This document shows positions 1 through 10,564 of a stretch of DNA of 64,000 nt, piece by piece. A model generated the notes under the pieces. It did no database searches. It saw only the letters and a list, made by a program, of their open reading frames with translations, and had not been told where the DNA came from. Within the stretch, counting starts at the first letter, position 1. Each line of letters begins with the position of its first letter. The translations under genes and the position numbers were made by a program. The DNA comes from DAOUEX01 sp034430235 (GTDB lineage: Bacteria; Chloroflexota; Anaerolineae; UBA2200): positions 1 through 64,000 of the forward strand of contig CAYZGO010000020.1 of assembly GCA_964478075.1 (NCBI GenBank). The letters are read 5' to 3'.

Positions 1-2
1 AA

Positions 3-140
3 CAAGCATACGAAGCCGCCTGTGAACTCGAACATTCGACTTCTTCATTCGTAGAGGAAAAGCTCGACGATTTCCTCGGACATCCAGAGCTCCGTCCGCA
101 TAGCCAACCAATCCCCAGAGCTCAAAACGACACCCAATAA
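3..140 (+). CDS. C-terminal end of an unidentified protein (partial)
   Basis: An open frame runs in from the left edge and ends at a TAA at 138-140, giving 45 residues with a charged, coding-like composition (YEAACELEHS early, then VEEKLDDFLG, ending RAQNDTQ). I do not recognise the family; the start lies outside the window. It is convergent with groEL, which comes in from the other side, and the groEL terminator hairpin lies between them. Confidence 0.4.
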   Translation, partial: QAYEAACELEHSTSSFVEEKLDDFLGHPELRPHSQPIPRAQNDTQ

Positions 141-243
141 CACCAGCCTCCACGTGACTCCGCTGCACGTGCCAAGCGGCGCACTGTGCCAATTCCTGCC
201 GTTCTTGCAACCCCCGCCGCTCACGTGTTCTGAGAGAAAATGA

Positions 244-270
244 AAGAGCCCCTCGCGGAGAGGGGCTCTT
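244..270 (-). terminator. Rho-independent terminator of groESL
   Basis: A perfect 10-bp inverted repeat (AAGAGCCCCT / AGGGGCTCTT) with a 7-nt loop lies 14 nt after the groEL stop. On the minus strand it is followed by a T-rich stretch (TTTCATTTTC). The convergent partial gene ends at 140, so the hairpin may also serve that gene. Confidence 0.8.
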
Positions 271-283
271 CTTGCGCCGTGCT

Positions 284-1915
<1,632 letters not shown>

Positions 1916-1959
1916 TCGTCTCGTTCCTCCTTGAGATAGTTTCTAGGGATTGCTCACTG

Positions 1960-2262
1960 CTACTTCAAAACAGCGAGGATATCCTTCTCGCTCAGAATGC
2001 GATACTTCTTGTCGTTCCTCTTGAGCTCAGTGCCCGCATATTTGGCGAACAGCACTTTGTTCTTGACCTTGACTTCCATCGGCGCCCGCTCGCCGTTGTC
2101 GAGTAAGCGACCGGGGCCAACTGCCAGGACAATCCCTTCTTGCGGCTTTTCCTTCGCCGTTTCAGGGATGACGATGCCACTCGGAGTGGTCTCTTCCCTC
2201 TCAATAGGCTCCACAAGCACACGATCGGCCAAAGGCTTGATGTCCTTGACGTCACTAGCCAT
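1960..2262 (-). CDS. groES: Co-chaperonin GroES (Hsp10)
   Basis: This 100-residue lid subunit caps the GroEL ring. The start PLADRVLVEP, the mobile-loop region around ETTPSGIVIPETAKEKP and the end SEKDILAVLK are all typical. An upstream in-frame ATG at 2280 would add six residues. I prefer the ATG at 2262 (MASDVKDIKP) because AGGAGG lies 8 nt before it. It is first in the groES-groEL operon, downstream of a sigma-A-type promoter and a perfect CIRCE operator. Confidence 0.97.
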   Translation of the reverse strand: MASDVKDIKPLADRVLVEPIEREETTPSGIVIPETAKEKPQEGIVLAVGPGRLLDNGERAPMEVKVKNKVLFAKYAGTELKRNDKKYRILSEKDILAVLK

Positions 2263-2304
2263 TTGTACAACCTCCTGCAACAGATTTTATTTGTGAACAC
2301 AGTA

Positions 2305-2331
2305 TTAGCACTCTCAACCCCAGAGTGCTAA
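2305..2331. promoter_or_regulatory. CIRCE operator (HrcA binding site)
   Basis: The sequence TTAGCACTC, nine bases, GAGTGCTAA is an exact match to the CIRCE consensus. It lies between the groESL promoter and the groES start, overlapping or just behind the predicted transcription start. Heat-shock repression by HrcA is therefore expected; hrcA itself is not in this window. Confidence 0.97.
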
Positions 2332-2341
2332 TTGCGTGTAT

Positions 2342-2369
2342 ATAATAACAAAATACGCCAGAAAGTCAA
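2342..2369 (-). promoter_or_regulatory. groESL promoter
   Basis: On the minus strand TTGACT (2369-2364) and TATTAT (2347-2342) are separated by 16 bp, a housekeeping-sigma-type promoter. Transcription would start close to the edge of the CIRCE element. Confidence 0.8.
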
Positions 2370-2510
2370 ATCTGCCCTCGGGCATTGCTGGGCTACAGCA
2401 TGAGCCCAGACAAGCTTGCGCATTTCGCATTTCCGGATATAATAGCAGCGGCCCGTGGGCACTCGACGAAGAAGTAGACGGCCAATACTCGTGGAACTGG
2501 GGGAAGTGAT

Positions 2511-3530
2511 ATGAATACCGCTCACTATCGCAACGTGCTTGCTATGTCAGTGTTGCTCATCCTCGTGTTATCCTGCAGCAGTCAGACGACTCCCATTCCG
2601 TCTGTACCACAGTCCGACACGCCAGGCATTGCACCTACGGCTGCAAAGACTGTGATGCCGGCAGAGACACATACACTTGTCCCGCTTGTGGAGACGCATA
2701 CACCTATCCCACTTGTGGATACACCTACCCCAACCTTGGCTGTCGCTGCAGCAGCCCTCGTCAATAGTCAGCCAATCCCGCTACAGGAATATGAAACCCA
2801 GGTTTCCCTGGCCATGGATTATCTCAGTGAGCAGCAGAGCTTTGATCCAAACTCTGAAGAAGGTAAAGCCGCACTTATTCAACTCCGCCGCCAGGTACTG
2901 GATTGGATGATTGACCAGGCCTTGATAGACCAGGCAGCAGCGCGTGAAGGCATTTCCATACCTGAGGAGCAGGTAGAAGCAGAGACCACACGTTTGATAG
3001 GAGACGATGTCGCCAAATTCGAGGAATGGCTCAAGGCCAACAATCTGACTCGTGATAGCTTCAAGGTTCAGTTGCAGCGTGAGTTGCTGGGTGCAGCCCT
3101 GCAGGAACACGTCGTTGGATCTCTGCCCCCTGCAGTAGAACAAGTGCACGCCAGACATATTCTGGTGATGAGTGAAGCGGATGCCATGGACGTGTTGATC
3201 AAGTTGCGCTCTGGCGAGAGCTTTGCTGCCTTGGCCAAACAGTATTCGCAGGATCGGGGCAACCGTGATATGGGTGGAGATCTGGGCTTTTTCCCACGTG
3301 GCGTTATGCCACTGGAGATCGAGGTCGTGGCCTTTGCGTTGGCTCCCGGTCAGACCAGCGGCATGGTCAAGACAGACTTTGGTTATCACATCATCGAAAT
3401 CGTGGAGAAGGACCCTGCCAGGAAGGTGCCGGACGAGATGCTGGCAACCTGGCGGCAGAAGACCTTTCTAAAGTGGTTGGAATCGCAAAGGGCGGCGGCC
3501 ACAGTAGAATATCTCATCTCAATGGAGTAA
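2511..3530 (+). CDS. PpiC-type peptidyl-prolyl isomerase lipoprotein (PrsA/SurA-like)
   Basis: This 339-residue lipoprotein should catalyse cis-trans prolyl isomerisation and help fold exported proteins at the outer face of the membrane. A signal peptide ends in a lipobox (LVLSC, Cys about 22). A Thr/Pro-rich spacer with three near-repeats (ETHTLVPLV, ETHTPIPLV, DTPTPTLAV) follows, then a SurA-like helical domain and a C-terminal parvulin domain starting at VHARHILV with GGDLGFFPRG and FGYHIIEI. A GGGGGAAGTG site precedes the ATG. It is divergent from groESL and is followed 9 nt later by the cooC-like gene. Confidence 0.9.
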   Translation: MNTAHYRNVLAMSVLLILVLSCSSQTTPIPSVPQSDTPGIAPTAAKTVMPAETHTLVPLVETHTPIPLVDTPTPTLAVAAAALVNSQPIPLQEYETQVSLAMDYLSEQQSFDPNSEEGKAALIQLRRQVLDWMIDQALIDQAAAREGISIPEEQVEAETTRLIGDDVAKFEEWLKANNLTRDSFKVQLQRELLGAALQEHVVGSLPPAVEQVHARHILVMSEADAMDVLIKLRSGESFAALAKQYSQDRGNRDMGGDLGFFPRGVMPLEIEVVAFALAPGQTSGMVKTDFGYHIIEIVEKDPARKVPDEMLATWRQKTFLKWLESQRAAATVEYLISME

Positions 3531-3539
3531 GATCAGGAC

Positions 3540-4313
3540 ATGCCCAAGCTCGCTATCAGCGGCAAGGGAGGTGTGGGTAAGACCACACTGGCGGCACTGC
3601 TCGCCTACGTCTACGCCAGTGAAGGCAACAACGTGCTTGCTATAGACGCGGACCCTGACGCCAATCTGGCCTCCGCTCTCGGTATGCCACTGGATGTGGC
3701 AAAGCAAATCACGCCCATCGCACAGATGGCAGACCTGGTTGAAGAACGCACCGGCGTCCGGCCTGGACAGGGTGGTGCTTTCTTCTCCCTCAATCCCAGG
3801 GTAGACGACATCCCAGATCGTTTCTCGGCAACGCATCGAGGGATCAAGCTGCTGGTGCTGGGTACTGTGAGGCGCGGTGGGGCCGGGTGCATTTGCCCCG
3901 AGAGTGCTTTGCTGAAGAACCTTGTGCGCCACCTCTTTGTGGGCCGCTCGGAAGTCGTCATCCTGGATATGGAGGCCGGCCTGGAGCATTTGGGGCGAGG
4001 CACCGCCGATGCAGTAGACGCTTTCATCGTCGTGGTGGAACCTGGTCAGCGCAGTTTGCAAACCGCCCAGGCTGTCAAGCGGCTGGCGACTGATATCGGG
4101 ATTCACAAAGTCTACGTAGTTGGCAACAAGATACGCAGCGAACGTGACCAAGCGCTCATCCTTGAGCATCTACCCAACGATGAAGTGCTGGGCTTTTTGC
4201 CGTTCAGCGAGAAAGCAATCGAAGCCGACATCAACGGCACGGCCATCTTTGATGCCGACGAAAGGCTGGTTGCTCAAGCCAGGGAAATCAGGGACAGGTT
4301 GGCCTTCGCCTGA
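3540..4313 (+). CDS. cooC: CooC-type nickel-insertion ATPase (MinD/ParA fold)
   Basis: This 257-residue P-loop ATPase has a deviant Walker A (GKGGVGKTT, residues 8-16) and the CooC hallmark CxC pair in GAGCICPE (Cys117 and Cys119), which forms the metal site at the dimer interface. In CooC the protein helps insert Ni into the C-cluster of carbon monoxide dehydrogenase or acetyl-CoA synthase. ILDMEAGLEHLGRG is a typical CooC stretch. It follows the foldase gene by 9 nt. No CO dehydrogenase or other nickel enzyme gene lies in the window, so its client is unknown. The CooC assignment rests on the CxC motif and overall pattern. Confidence 0.85.
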   Translation: MPKLAISGKGGVGKTTLAALLAYVYASEGNNVLAIDADPDANLASALGMPLDVAKQITPIAQMADLVEERTGVRPGQGGAFFSLNPRVDDIPDRFSATHRGIKLLVLGTVRRGGAGCICPESALLKNLVRHLFVGRSEVVILDMEAGLEHLGRGTADAVDAFIVVVEPGQRSLQTAQAVKRLATDIGIHKVYVVGNKIRSERDQALILEHLPNDEVLGFLPFSEKAIEADINGTAIFDADERLVAQAREIRDRLAFA

Positions 4314-4402
4314 AACATCCTGCCACGTTGTAGCCTATGAGGATACGCTGCATGGAGTAGGCATCATATTCTAGTTCTCTGTCAAGCTTGAATTGATGAT
4401 TT

Positions 4403-4458
4403 GTAGTAGCGACTTTAGTCGCCAAGCAAGTGGGAAAAGCGACTAAGGTCGCCACTAC
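4403..4458. repeat. Imperfect inverted repeat, likely dispersed palindromic element
   Basis: Arms at 4403-4422 and 4439-4458 match at 18 of 20 positions (GTAGTAGCGACTTTAGTCGC against the complement of the right arm), with a 16-nt loop. It lies in the 268-bp gap between cooC and the hydrolase gene. There is no T-tract typical of a terminator. The rest of the gap holds only the weak -10 box of the next gene. Confidence 0.6.
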
Positions 4459-4547
4459 GAACCCGCTGACAGTGACAGAGTACTTGGTCCCTGCTTGATG
4501 TCTTTGAGACAGGCAGGATACCTTTTCTCCGTGGCGATACAGTGCAG

Positions 4548-4553
4548 TATAAT
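4548..4553 (+). promoter_or_regulatory. Probable -10 box for the 4582 gene
   Basis: A perfect TATAAT lies 28 nt before the ATG. At 17-bp spacing the -35 region is only TTCTCC, so the promoter is weak or needs an activator. Confidence 0.4.
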
Positions 4554-4581
4554 TGACGTCTGCCACCATGGAGGTTGACGC

Positions 4582-5220
4582 ATGGAAATTGTCTGGTACG
4601 GCCACTCCTGTTTCAGACTAAAAGCAAGACGCGCTAGTGTAGTTACTGATCCCTGTGGCAAGGACGTCGGGTACAGTATCCCGCGCCTGCGCGCCGACAT
4701 CATCACCATCAGCCACAACCATCCTGACTACAGCAATCGCTCCCTGGTCCGGGGCAAACCCAAGGTCATCAACGGCCCTGGGGAATACGAAGTCAAAGGC
4801 GTATTCATCACGGGCATTGCTACCCGTCTGAAGAAGAGCAAAGGACCAGAGCGCCTCAAGAACACGATTTACTTGTTCGACTTCGACGGGCTCACAGTGT
4901 GCCACCTGGGCAATCTAGACCACGTACCCTCGCAAGCCCAGGTGCAGGCACTCAGCGACGTTGACGTTCTGCTCATTCCTGTGGGAGCGGTTACGACCAT
5001 CAACGCCAACCAGGCAGCAGAGATGATCGGTCTACTTGGGCCAAAAATCGTGATACCCATGCATTACAAGACAAAGGCGATCAAGATGAGGCTGCAGCCA
5101 GTGAGCAAGTTCCTCAAAGAGATGGGGCTGCCCGAAACGAGCCCCGCCGAAGAGTTGGAAGTTGCCAAGAGCAATCTGCCGTCGGAAACTCGGGTAGTTG
5201 TACTGAACTACAAAAAATGA
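4582..5220 (+). CDS. Metallo-beta-lactamase-fold hydrolase (UlaG-like)
   Basis: This 212-residue cytosolic protein begins MEIVWYGHSCFRL, the classic start of UlaG/YtkL-type MBL-fold enzymes. The short metal motif SHNHPDY (H-x-H-x-D), GPGEYEV, the CHLGNLDH motif and PMHYKT near the end fit the family, which hydrolyses small phosphoesters or lactones; the substrate cannot be told from sequence. GGAGG stands 9-10 nt before the ATG. The stop is close to the TPR lipoprotein gene, and the two are probably co-transcribed. Confidence 0.85.
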   Translation: MEIVWYGHSCFRLKARRASVVTDPCGKDVGYSIPRLRADIITISHNHPDYSNRSLVRGKPKVINGPGEYEVKGVFITGIATRLKKSKGPERLKNTIYLFDFDGLTVCHLGNLDHVPSQAQVQALSDVDVLLIPVGAVTTINANQAAEMIGLLGPKIVIPMHYKTKAIKMRLQPVSKFLKEMGLPETSPAEELEVAKSNLPSETRVVVLNYKK

Positions 5221-5258
5221 ATGCGCATGAGCGTCATGACCTGACGGAGGGGAGAGAA

Positions 5259-5930
5259 ATGAAGAGGTTATTGACCAGGCAGCTTTCCCTGTGGAGTGCA
5301 ATTGCCCTCGTGCTCATCTCTCTCGTTGGCTGTGGTGGAAGCACACCACAGCCCGCCGCTGAAGGTAACGCAGAGACTCATTTGGCGCAGGGACGTCAGT
5401 ATTTCGAGCAAGGCAAGATCACAGAAGCTATCGCCGAGTTTCAGGTGGCCGTTCGCCTGGACCCTCAGTCCGTAGAAGGCCACTTCCGTCTCGGTAATGC
5501 CTATTTTCAACAAGGCAACCTAGATGACGCAGTTGAAGAGTTCCAAGAGGCCTTGGAATTGGATCAGGACAATGTGGATGCACGTTCCAACCTGGGAGCC
5601 GTTTATTATCAGCGGGGCCAATTCGACAAGGCAGCGACCGAGTTTGGGCGCGCGTTGTCCCTGCAGCCAGATGACGCTGAAGTACACTACAATCTCGGCG
5701 CAACATACGTACAACAGTACAAGCTCGATGCAGGCATCGCTGAGTTCAGGGAGGCGCAACGCCTCGACCCAAACCTGGCGCGTGCCTATTTCGGCCTGGG
5801 CAATGCCTACAAACTGCAGGGCAAAACCCAAGAGGCCGTTGATGCATTGGAAAAGTTCCTGACGCTCAACGATAATGCCGAATTGCGAGCGGCTGCTGAA
5901 TCGCTGCTGGCAGAGCTGAAAGTTCCCTAG
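5259..5930 (+). CDS. TPR-repeat lipoprotein
   Basis: This 223-residue protein has a signal peptide ending in a lipobox (SLVGC) followed by about five to six tetratricopeptide repeats of 34 residues (for example HFRLGNAYFQQGNLDDAVEE and YYQRGQFDKAATEFGRALSL). TPR solenoids bind partner proteins, so it is probably a membrane-anchored scaffold. The open frame begins at 5217, but I place the start at ATG 5259 because GGAGGGGAG lies just before it and the signal peptide then begins properly (MKRLLTRQLS). The partner is unknown. Confidence 0.88.
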   Translation: MKRLLTRQLSLWSAIALVLISLVGCGGSTPQPAAEGNAETHLAQGRQYFEQGKITEAIAEFQVAVRLDPQSVEGHFRLGNAYFQQGNLDDAVEEFQEALELDQDNVDARSNLGAVYYQRGQFDKAATEFGRALSLQPDDAEVHYNLGATYVQQYKLDAGIAEFREAQRLDPNLARAYFGLGNAYKLQGKTQEAVDALEKFLTLNDNAELRAAAESLLAELKVP

Positions 5931-6193
5931 CTTTGCCACAAGGCAGCAACGCCTCCCCTCCACGCGTATTCACTACCATGACGCAGTGAAGGGCATGCGC
6001 CCTAGCCCAAGCCCGGCCCCCCTCTGTTAATCTCGGCTGTGACCAGATGCCGACGCGCCAGGTGCCGGGCCGAGAGAAAACCACGCAGCGGTGAACCCTC
6101 CCGATCGTAACAGCTCGATAAATGGCCTGAGGTTCAACCCTGCAAAATGTGCCAGCCGCAGATGATTCGTGGCCATGGCTCAAGTGAGGTTAG

Positions 6194-8854
6194 GTGATGA
6201 GCGAAGATTATCACAGTTTGGAAGCTCTGGAAGTTCTAGAATCATTTAAATCATCTGAAAGGGGCTTAACAGAGGAACAAGCCCAGAATAGGTTGGAGGA
6301 TTTCGGCTTCAATGAACTCAGCAAAGAAAGAAAGGTCACTGCTGTTGAGATTTTTGCCAGGCAGTTCAAGAGCTTTTTAATAGTAATCTTGATCTTTGCG
6401 TCCGCTATCTCTTTCCTGCTGGGTGAGATAACAGATGCAGCCGTCATTTCCTCCATACTAGTTCTGAATGCGATCTTGGGCTTTGTACAGGAGTATCGAG
6501 CCGAAAGGGCACTAGAAGCACTGAAAAGGCTTGCCGCACCAAAGGCGAAGGTGATGAGAGAAGGCAAGGAAGCTGTCATTCAAGCGAGACAGGTCGTTCC
6601 CGGCGACATCATGCTGTTCGAGGCGGGCGACTGTGTAGCGGCTGATGCTAGATTGATAGAAGTGATGAACCTGAAGGTTGATGAATCACTTCTTACGGGG
6701 GAGAGCGTCCCCTCTCTCAAGGTGCTCGAGGCCCTGCCGGAGGACACACCCCTGGCAGATCGTGAGAATATAGCTTACTCCGGAACAACAGCGACCTACG
6801 GAAGAGGTAAGGGCGTTGTCATAGCCACCGGCATGGAAACTGAATTCGGGAAGATCGCTGAGCACATCCAGAAAGCCAAGGAAGAGCCTACTCCCCTTCA
6901 GCTAAGACTGAGATCTTTGGGTATCATGCTCGGGGGCCTTGTCTTGGTGATTTGTGCGATACTTTTTGCCATTGAGATCCTTGCGGGTCAGCCGATCCTC
7001 GAAAGCTTCATGATGGCCGTAGCCCTGGCAGTTTCCGCAGTCCCAGAAGGCCTACCGGCAGTCGTTACTGTAGCCCTGGCACTAGGGGTTCGAAAGATGT
7101 CCAGCAGAAATGCCATTGTTAGAAGACTGTCCAGCGTGGAGACGCTTGGCTGTACCTCGGTGATATGCTCTGATAAGACAGGAACCCTGACGAAAAATGA
7201 AATGACGGCTAGGAGGATCTTCGTCAACGATCGGTTCTTTGAGATCACTGGTGCTGGCTACGAGCCGAAGGGCGAATTCTTCAAAGATGGCAATTTGATT
7301 GATCCTGAGAAGGAGAGTGACCTTCCCCTTCTCTTGGAGATAGGTTGCTTGTGCAATCACGCTTCGCTGGGGGAGAGAGAGGATTGGTCTATAGTCGGTG
7401 ATCCTACGGAGGGAGCATTACTCACGCTGGCGGCCAAAGCTGGAATCTGGAAGGACGAGTTATTGAAGGAACGTCCGATTACTGCCGAGATACCCTTTGA
7501 TTCCATAAGCAAGAGGATGACAACGATCCACGAAGTAGATGGGAGAAGGGTAGCGTACGTTAAGGGAGCCCCCGAAATCGTGCTCGAATTGTCGAGCTTT
7601 GTCCACAAAGAAGGGGAAGCTAGAAAGCTGCCCATTGATGAGAAAGAAAGCACCCTTGTGGCAGTCAAAGACATGGCAGCCGACGCACTGAGGGTTCTTG
7701 CGTTTGCGTATCGAGAGATCCCTTCTGCGATAGGATTCAGCTCGGAGGAGATCGAGAGAGATCTAGTTTTCGTGGGAGTTGTTGGGATGATAGATCCTCC
7801 CAGAGAGGAGGTTAAAGAGGCAATCGCAAAATGTAAGAATGCTGGAATCAGGACCGTTATGATAACCGGAGACCATGAACTAACAGCGCAAGCGATTGCG
7901 GAAGACATAGGGATGTTGGAGAAGAACGGGAGGGTCGTAACTGGCGTCAAGCTCGACAAGATGAGCGATGAAGAGCTTGAGAGAGAGGTTGAGAGTGTTG
8001 TCGTTTATGCAAGGACATCGCCTGAACATAAGGTAAGGGTTCTCGAAGCCCTGAAGAACAGAGGGCACATTGTTGCCATGACTGGGGATGGGGTCAATGA
8101 TGCGCCTGCAGTTAAGGGGGCAGACATAGGGGTATCAATGGGGATCAAGGGAACAGACGTTACCAGGGAAGCATCTGACATGGTTCTAGCAGATGACAAC
8201 TTTGCCACCATAGTCAAGGCCGTAGAAGAAGGCAGGGGAATCTATGATAACATAAGGAAATTCATTCGCCTATTGTTAAGCACGAACCTGGATGAGATTC
8301 TGCTAATAGCTGGCACGACCCTGCTTAGGCTTCCTCTGCCTATGCTTCCAATCCAGATTCTGTGGGTAAACATAATAAGTGACGGGTTACCAGCCCTGGC
8401 GTTGAGCTTTGATCCGTACGAGAAGGACATAATGGAGCGGAGGCCCAGAAGTCCAAAGGAGGGGATCTTTCACGGCATGCTCCTCTTTGTTCTAGCCGCA
8501 GCAATAGTTGATTTCCTGGCGGAGATGCTATTGGTCATCTATTGGAGGAATACACACTTTGTTAGCTTGGCAAGAATAAGAACCATAATCTTCACTTCAA
8601 CCGTTCTTTTTGAGCTGTTCTTTGTCTTCAACTGCAGGTCTGAAAAGCATTCGGTATTTAGGACCAACATATTTCAGAATAAGAAGCTTGTGCTGGCAGT
8701 GGCCCTGTCTCTCATGCTTCAGTTAGCGGTGATTTACCTTCCCTTCTTCCAGCCCCTGTTCAGAACTGTCTCATTGAACGCATCGGATTGGTTGATCATC
8801 TTGGCAATTGCCTCATCAGGCCTCTTGATCCTACCAGAAGTATTCATGAGATAA
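6194..8854 (+). CDS. P2A-type cation (probably Ca2+) transporting ATPase
   Basis: This 886-residue P-type ATPase has every core motif: LLTGES in the actuator domain, VPEGLPA in M4, the phosphorylation motif DKTGTLTK with Asp327, and TGDGVNDAP in the hinge. The M4 motif together with the M6 stretch WVNIISDGLPALALSFDP is the SERCA/PMR1 (P2A) pattern, so Ca2+ (or Mn2+) export is the best guess. About ten membrane helices are expected. It stands alone, with 263 bp upstream and 437 bp downstream lacking genes. Its arginine codons are mainly AGA/AGG and its third positions are poorer in GC than its neighbours', which suggests acquisition from another lineage. Confidence 0.92.
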   Translation: MMSEDYHSLEALEVLESFKSSERGLTEEQAQNRLEDFGFNELSKERKVTAVEIFARQFKSFLIVILIFASAISFLLGEITDAAVISSILVLNAILGFVQEYRAERALEALKRLAAPKAKVMREGKEAVIQARQVVPGDIMLFEAGDCVAADARLIEVMNLKVDESLLTGESVPSLKVLEALPEDTPLADRENIAYSGTTATYGRGKGVVIATGMETEFGKIAEHIQKAKEEPTPLQLRLRSLGIMLGGLVLVICAILFAIEILAGQPILESFMMAVALAVSAVPEGLPAVVTVALALGVRKMSSRNAIVRRLSSVETLGCTSVICSDKTGTLTKNEMTARRIFVNDRFFEITGAGYEPKGEFFKDGNLIDPEKESDLPLLLEIGCLCNHASLGEREDWSIVGDPTEGALLTLAAKAGIWKDELLKERPITAEIPFDSISKRMTTIHEVDGRRVAYVKGAPEIVLELSSFVHKEGEARKLPIDEKESTLVAVKDMAADALRVLAFAYREIPSAIGFSSEEIERDLVFVGVVGMIDPPREEVKEAIAKCKNAGIRTVMITGDHELTAQAIAEDIGMLEKNGRVVTGVKLDKMSDEELEREVESVVVYARTSPEHKVRVLEALKNRGHIVAMTGDGVNDAPAVKGADIGVSMGIKGTDVTREASDMVLADDNFATIVKAVEEGRGIYDNIRKFIRLLLSTNLDEILLIAGTTLLRLPLPMLPIQILWVNIISDGLPALALSFDPYEKDIMERRPRSPKEGIFHGMLLFVLAAAIVDFLAEMLLVIYWRNTHFVSLARIRTIIFTSTVLFELFFVFNCRSEKHSVFRTNIFQNKKLVLAVALSLMLQLAVIYLPFFQPLFRTVSLNASDWLIILAIASSGLLILPEVFMR

Positions 8855-9291
8855 CACGTCCGATTCTTGGATCTTGGGAATGTGAGTAAACAGTAAGGGA
8901 GTGAGTTGGTGATTTGATGTGTGTTTGCCGGCCACGAATGGGGACACCCAGTGCCATCAAGCGGCATGAACGATCATAGCGGTCGCCCGTCGTCCGTCGC
9001 CCATAGGGCATGCAGAGCCAGGGCATGCAGACCACGAGCGGCGAGTACACGAATGGCGTTGCATAGTATTCGTTTGTTCGTGCAAGATTCGCCTTGCCTA
9101 TCGCAAGACAGGTGGATCGCCTCCCAACCCATCTTCCTGTCGTTTATCCTTTCCCGATTTGGCAGCCTTAAGACCTTCCCTTGCCCGCCTTGTTATCAAT
9201 TATGCGAAACTCACACTTGGAGTTAAGATGAGGGCTCGGTCATGCGAGCTGGTCTCGCCAGGTCTGCATCTTTGAACAACGAGGAGAAAGA
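8855..9291. other. 437-bp intergenic region without a recognisable gene
   Basis: I found no convincing coding frame, tRNA or strong promoter. It contains small repeats: GGGCATGCAG twice (near 9007 and 9024) and inverted ACGAAT/ATTCGT words near 9050-9080. The end of the region carries the GAGGAGAAA ribosome binding site of the M16 peptidase gene. Confidence 0.5.
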
Positions 9292-10557
9292 GTGTATCGC
9301 AAAACTACTTTGGACAACGGCCTACGTATCCTGACCACGTCTATGCCCCAGACCCGCTCAGTAGGAGTGGGCATCTTCACAGGCGTGGGTTCACGCTATG
9401 AAAGCGAGGCAGAAAGCGGCGTCTCCCACTTTATCGAGCACATGATGTTCAAGGGCACAGAACGCCGCCCGAAGGCACAGCAGATTGCCGAAGACATCGA
9501 AGGTCTGGGCGGTCTCATTAACGCGAACACAGATACCGAAGTGACGACCTACTGGGCGAAGGTCGCGCATCACCATCTGCCTGTTGCCCTTGATGTGCTG
9601 GTGGACATGTTTCGCCACTCCAAGTTCGAGCCCGAGGAGATGGAAAAGGAGCGACAGGTCATCATCCAAGAGATCAATCGCATGATAGACATACCCAGTT
9701 CATGGGTGCACATGTTGACCGTTGAATTGATATGGCCTGAACATCCGGTGGGCCGGAGCATCGCCGGCACCAAGGAGTCGGTAACGGGTATCACCCGTCA
9801 GGATATGCTGGATTATGTAGCGCGCACCTACACACCGCGCAACACTGTGATCAGCCTGGCCGGCAAGCTGGATCACGACAGCGTGGTCGAACAACTGGCC
9901 AAAGACCTGGCTGCATGGGGGGCTGAAGCAGCGCCCTCCTTCCTGCCAGCGACAGATTCGCTTCCAGGCCCGCACATGCACGTCGAGTTCAAGGAGACCG
10001 AACAGGCCCACCTGTGCGTGGGCATGCGTGGCCTGTCTCTGAACCACCCAGACCGTTTCAAGCTTCGTGTGTTGAATGCGATCCTCGGTGAGGGTATGAG
10101 TTCAAGGCTTTTCCTGGAAATCAGGGAGAAGCGGGGGCTGGCTTACAGTGTGGGCTCCTATACGTCCTACCTGCACGACACAGGAGCTATCGTCCTCTAC
10201 GCTGGCGTTCTGCCGCAGAAGGCTGATGACGTTCTCAGCGCCATGATGGAGCAACTAAACCTGATGCGCCAAAGCGAAGTACCGGACGCAGAACTGAGCA
10301 AGGCCAAGGAATTCACCAAGGGCCGCATCCTGCTGCGCATGGAGGACACCTTTGCCAATGCTAGCTGGGTGGGGCAACAGGAGGTACTAGAGCAAAAAGC
10401 CCTGACCGTAGATCAGGTCATTGAGCGCCTGGACGCGGTAACGGCGGCTGACGTGCAACGGGTAGCACGGCGATTATTCGCCACTGAGGAGTTGAACCTG
10501 GCTGTGGTTGGACCGTTCAAGAAAGAGGAGACCTTCAAATCGCGCCTGAAACTGTAA
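9292..10557 (+). CDS. M16-family zinc metallopeptidase (processing-peptidase-like)
   Basis: This 421-residue peptidase has the inverted zinc motif HFIEH (His46, Glu49, His50) and a downstream glutamate region (EKERQVIIQE) that supplies the third ligand in the family. The second half is the structural M16C domain, with the usual REKRGLAYSVGSY motif. The size fits M16B proteins related to mitochondrial processing peptidase beta. The start is GTG, chosen because GAGGAGAAA lies immediately upstream. It is a single gene with no inactive M16 partner beside it, so it may act as a homodimer. The tRNA-Val gene follows 46 nt later from its own promoter. Confidence 0.92.
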   Translation: MYRKTTLDNGLRILTTSMPQTRSVGVGIFTGVGSRYESEAESGVSHFIEHMMFKGTERRPKAQQIAEDIEGLGGLINANTDTEVTTYWAKVAHHHLPVALDVLVDMFRHSKFEPEEMEKERQVIIQEINRMIDIPSSWVHMLTVELIWPEHPVGRSIAGTKESVTGITRQDMLDYVARTYTPRNTVISLAGKLDHDSVVEQLAKDLAAWGAEAAPSFLPATDSLPGPHMHVEFKETEQAHLCVGMRGLSLNHPDRFKLRVLNAILGEGMSSRLFLEIREKRGLAYSVGSYTSYLHDTGAIVLYAGVLPQKADDVLSAMMEQLNLMRQSEVPDAELSKAKEFTKGRILLRMEDTFANASWVGQQEVLEQKALTVDQVIERLDAVTAADVQRVARRLFATEELNLAVVGPFKKEETFKSRLKL

Positions 10558-10564
10558 TGAGAGT

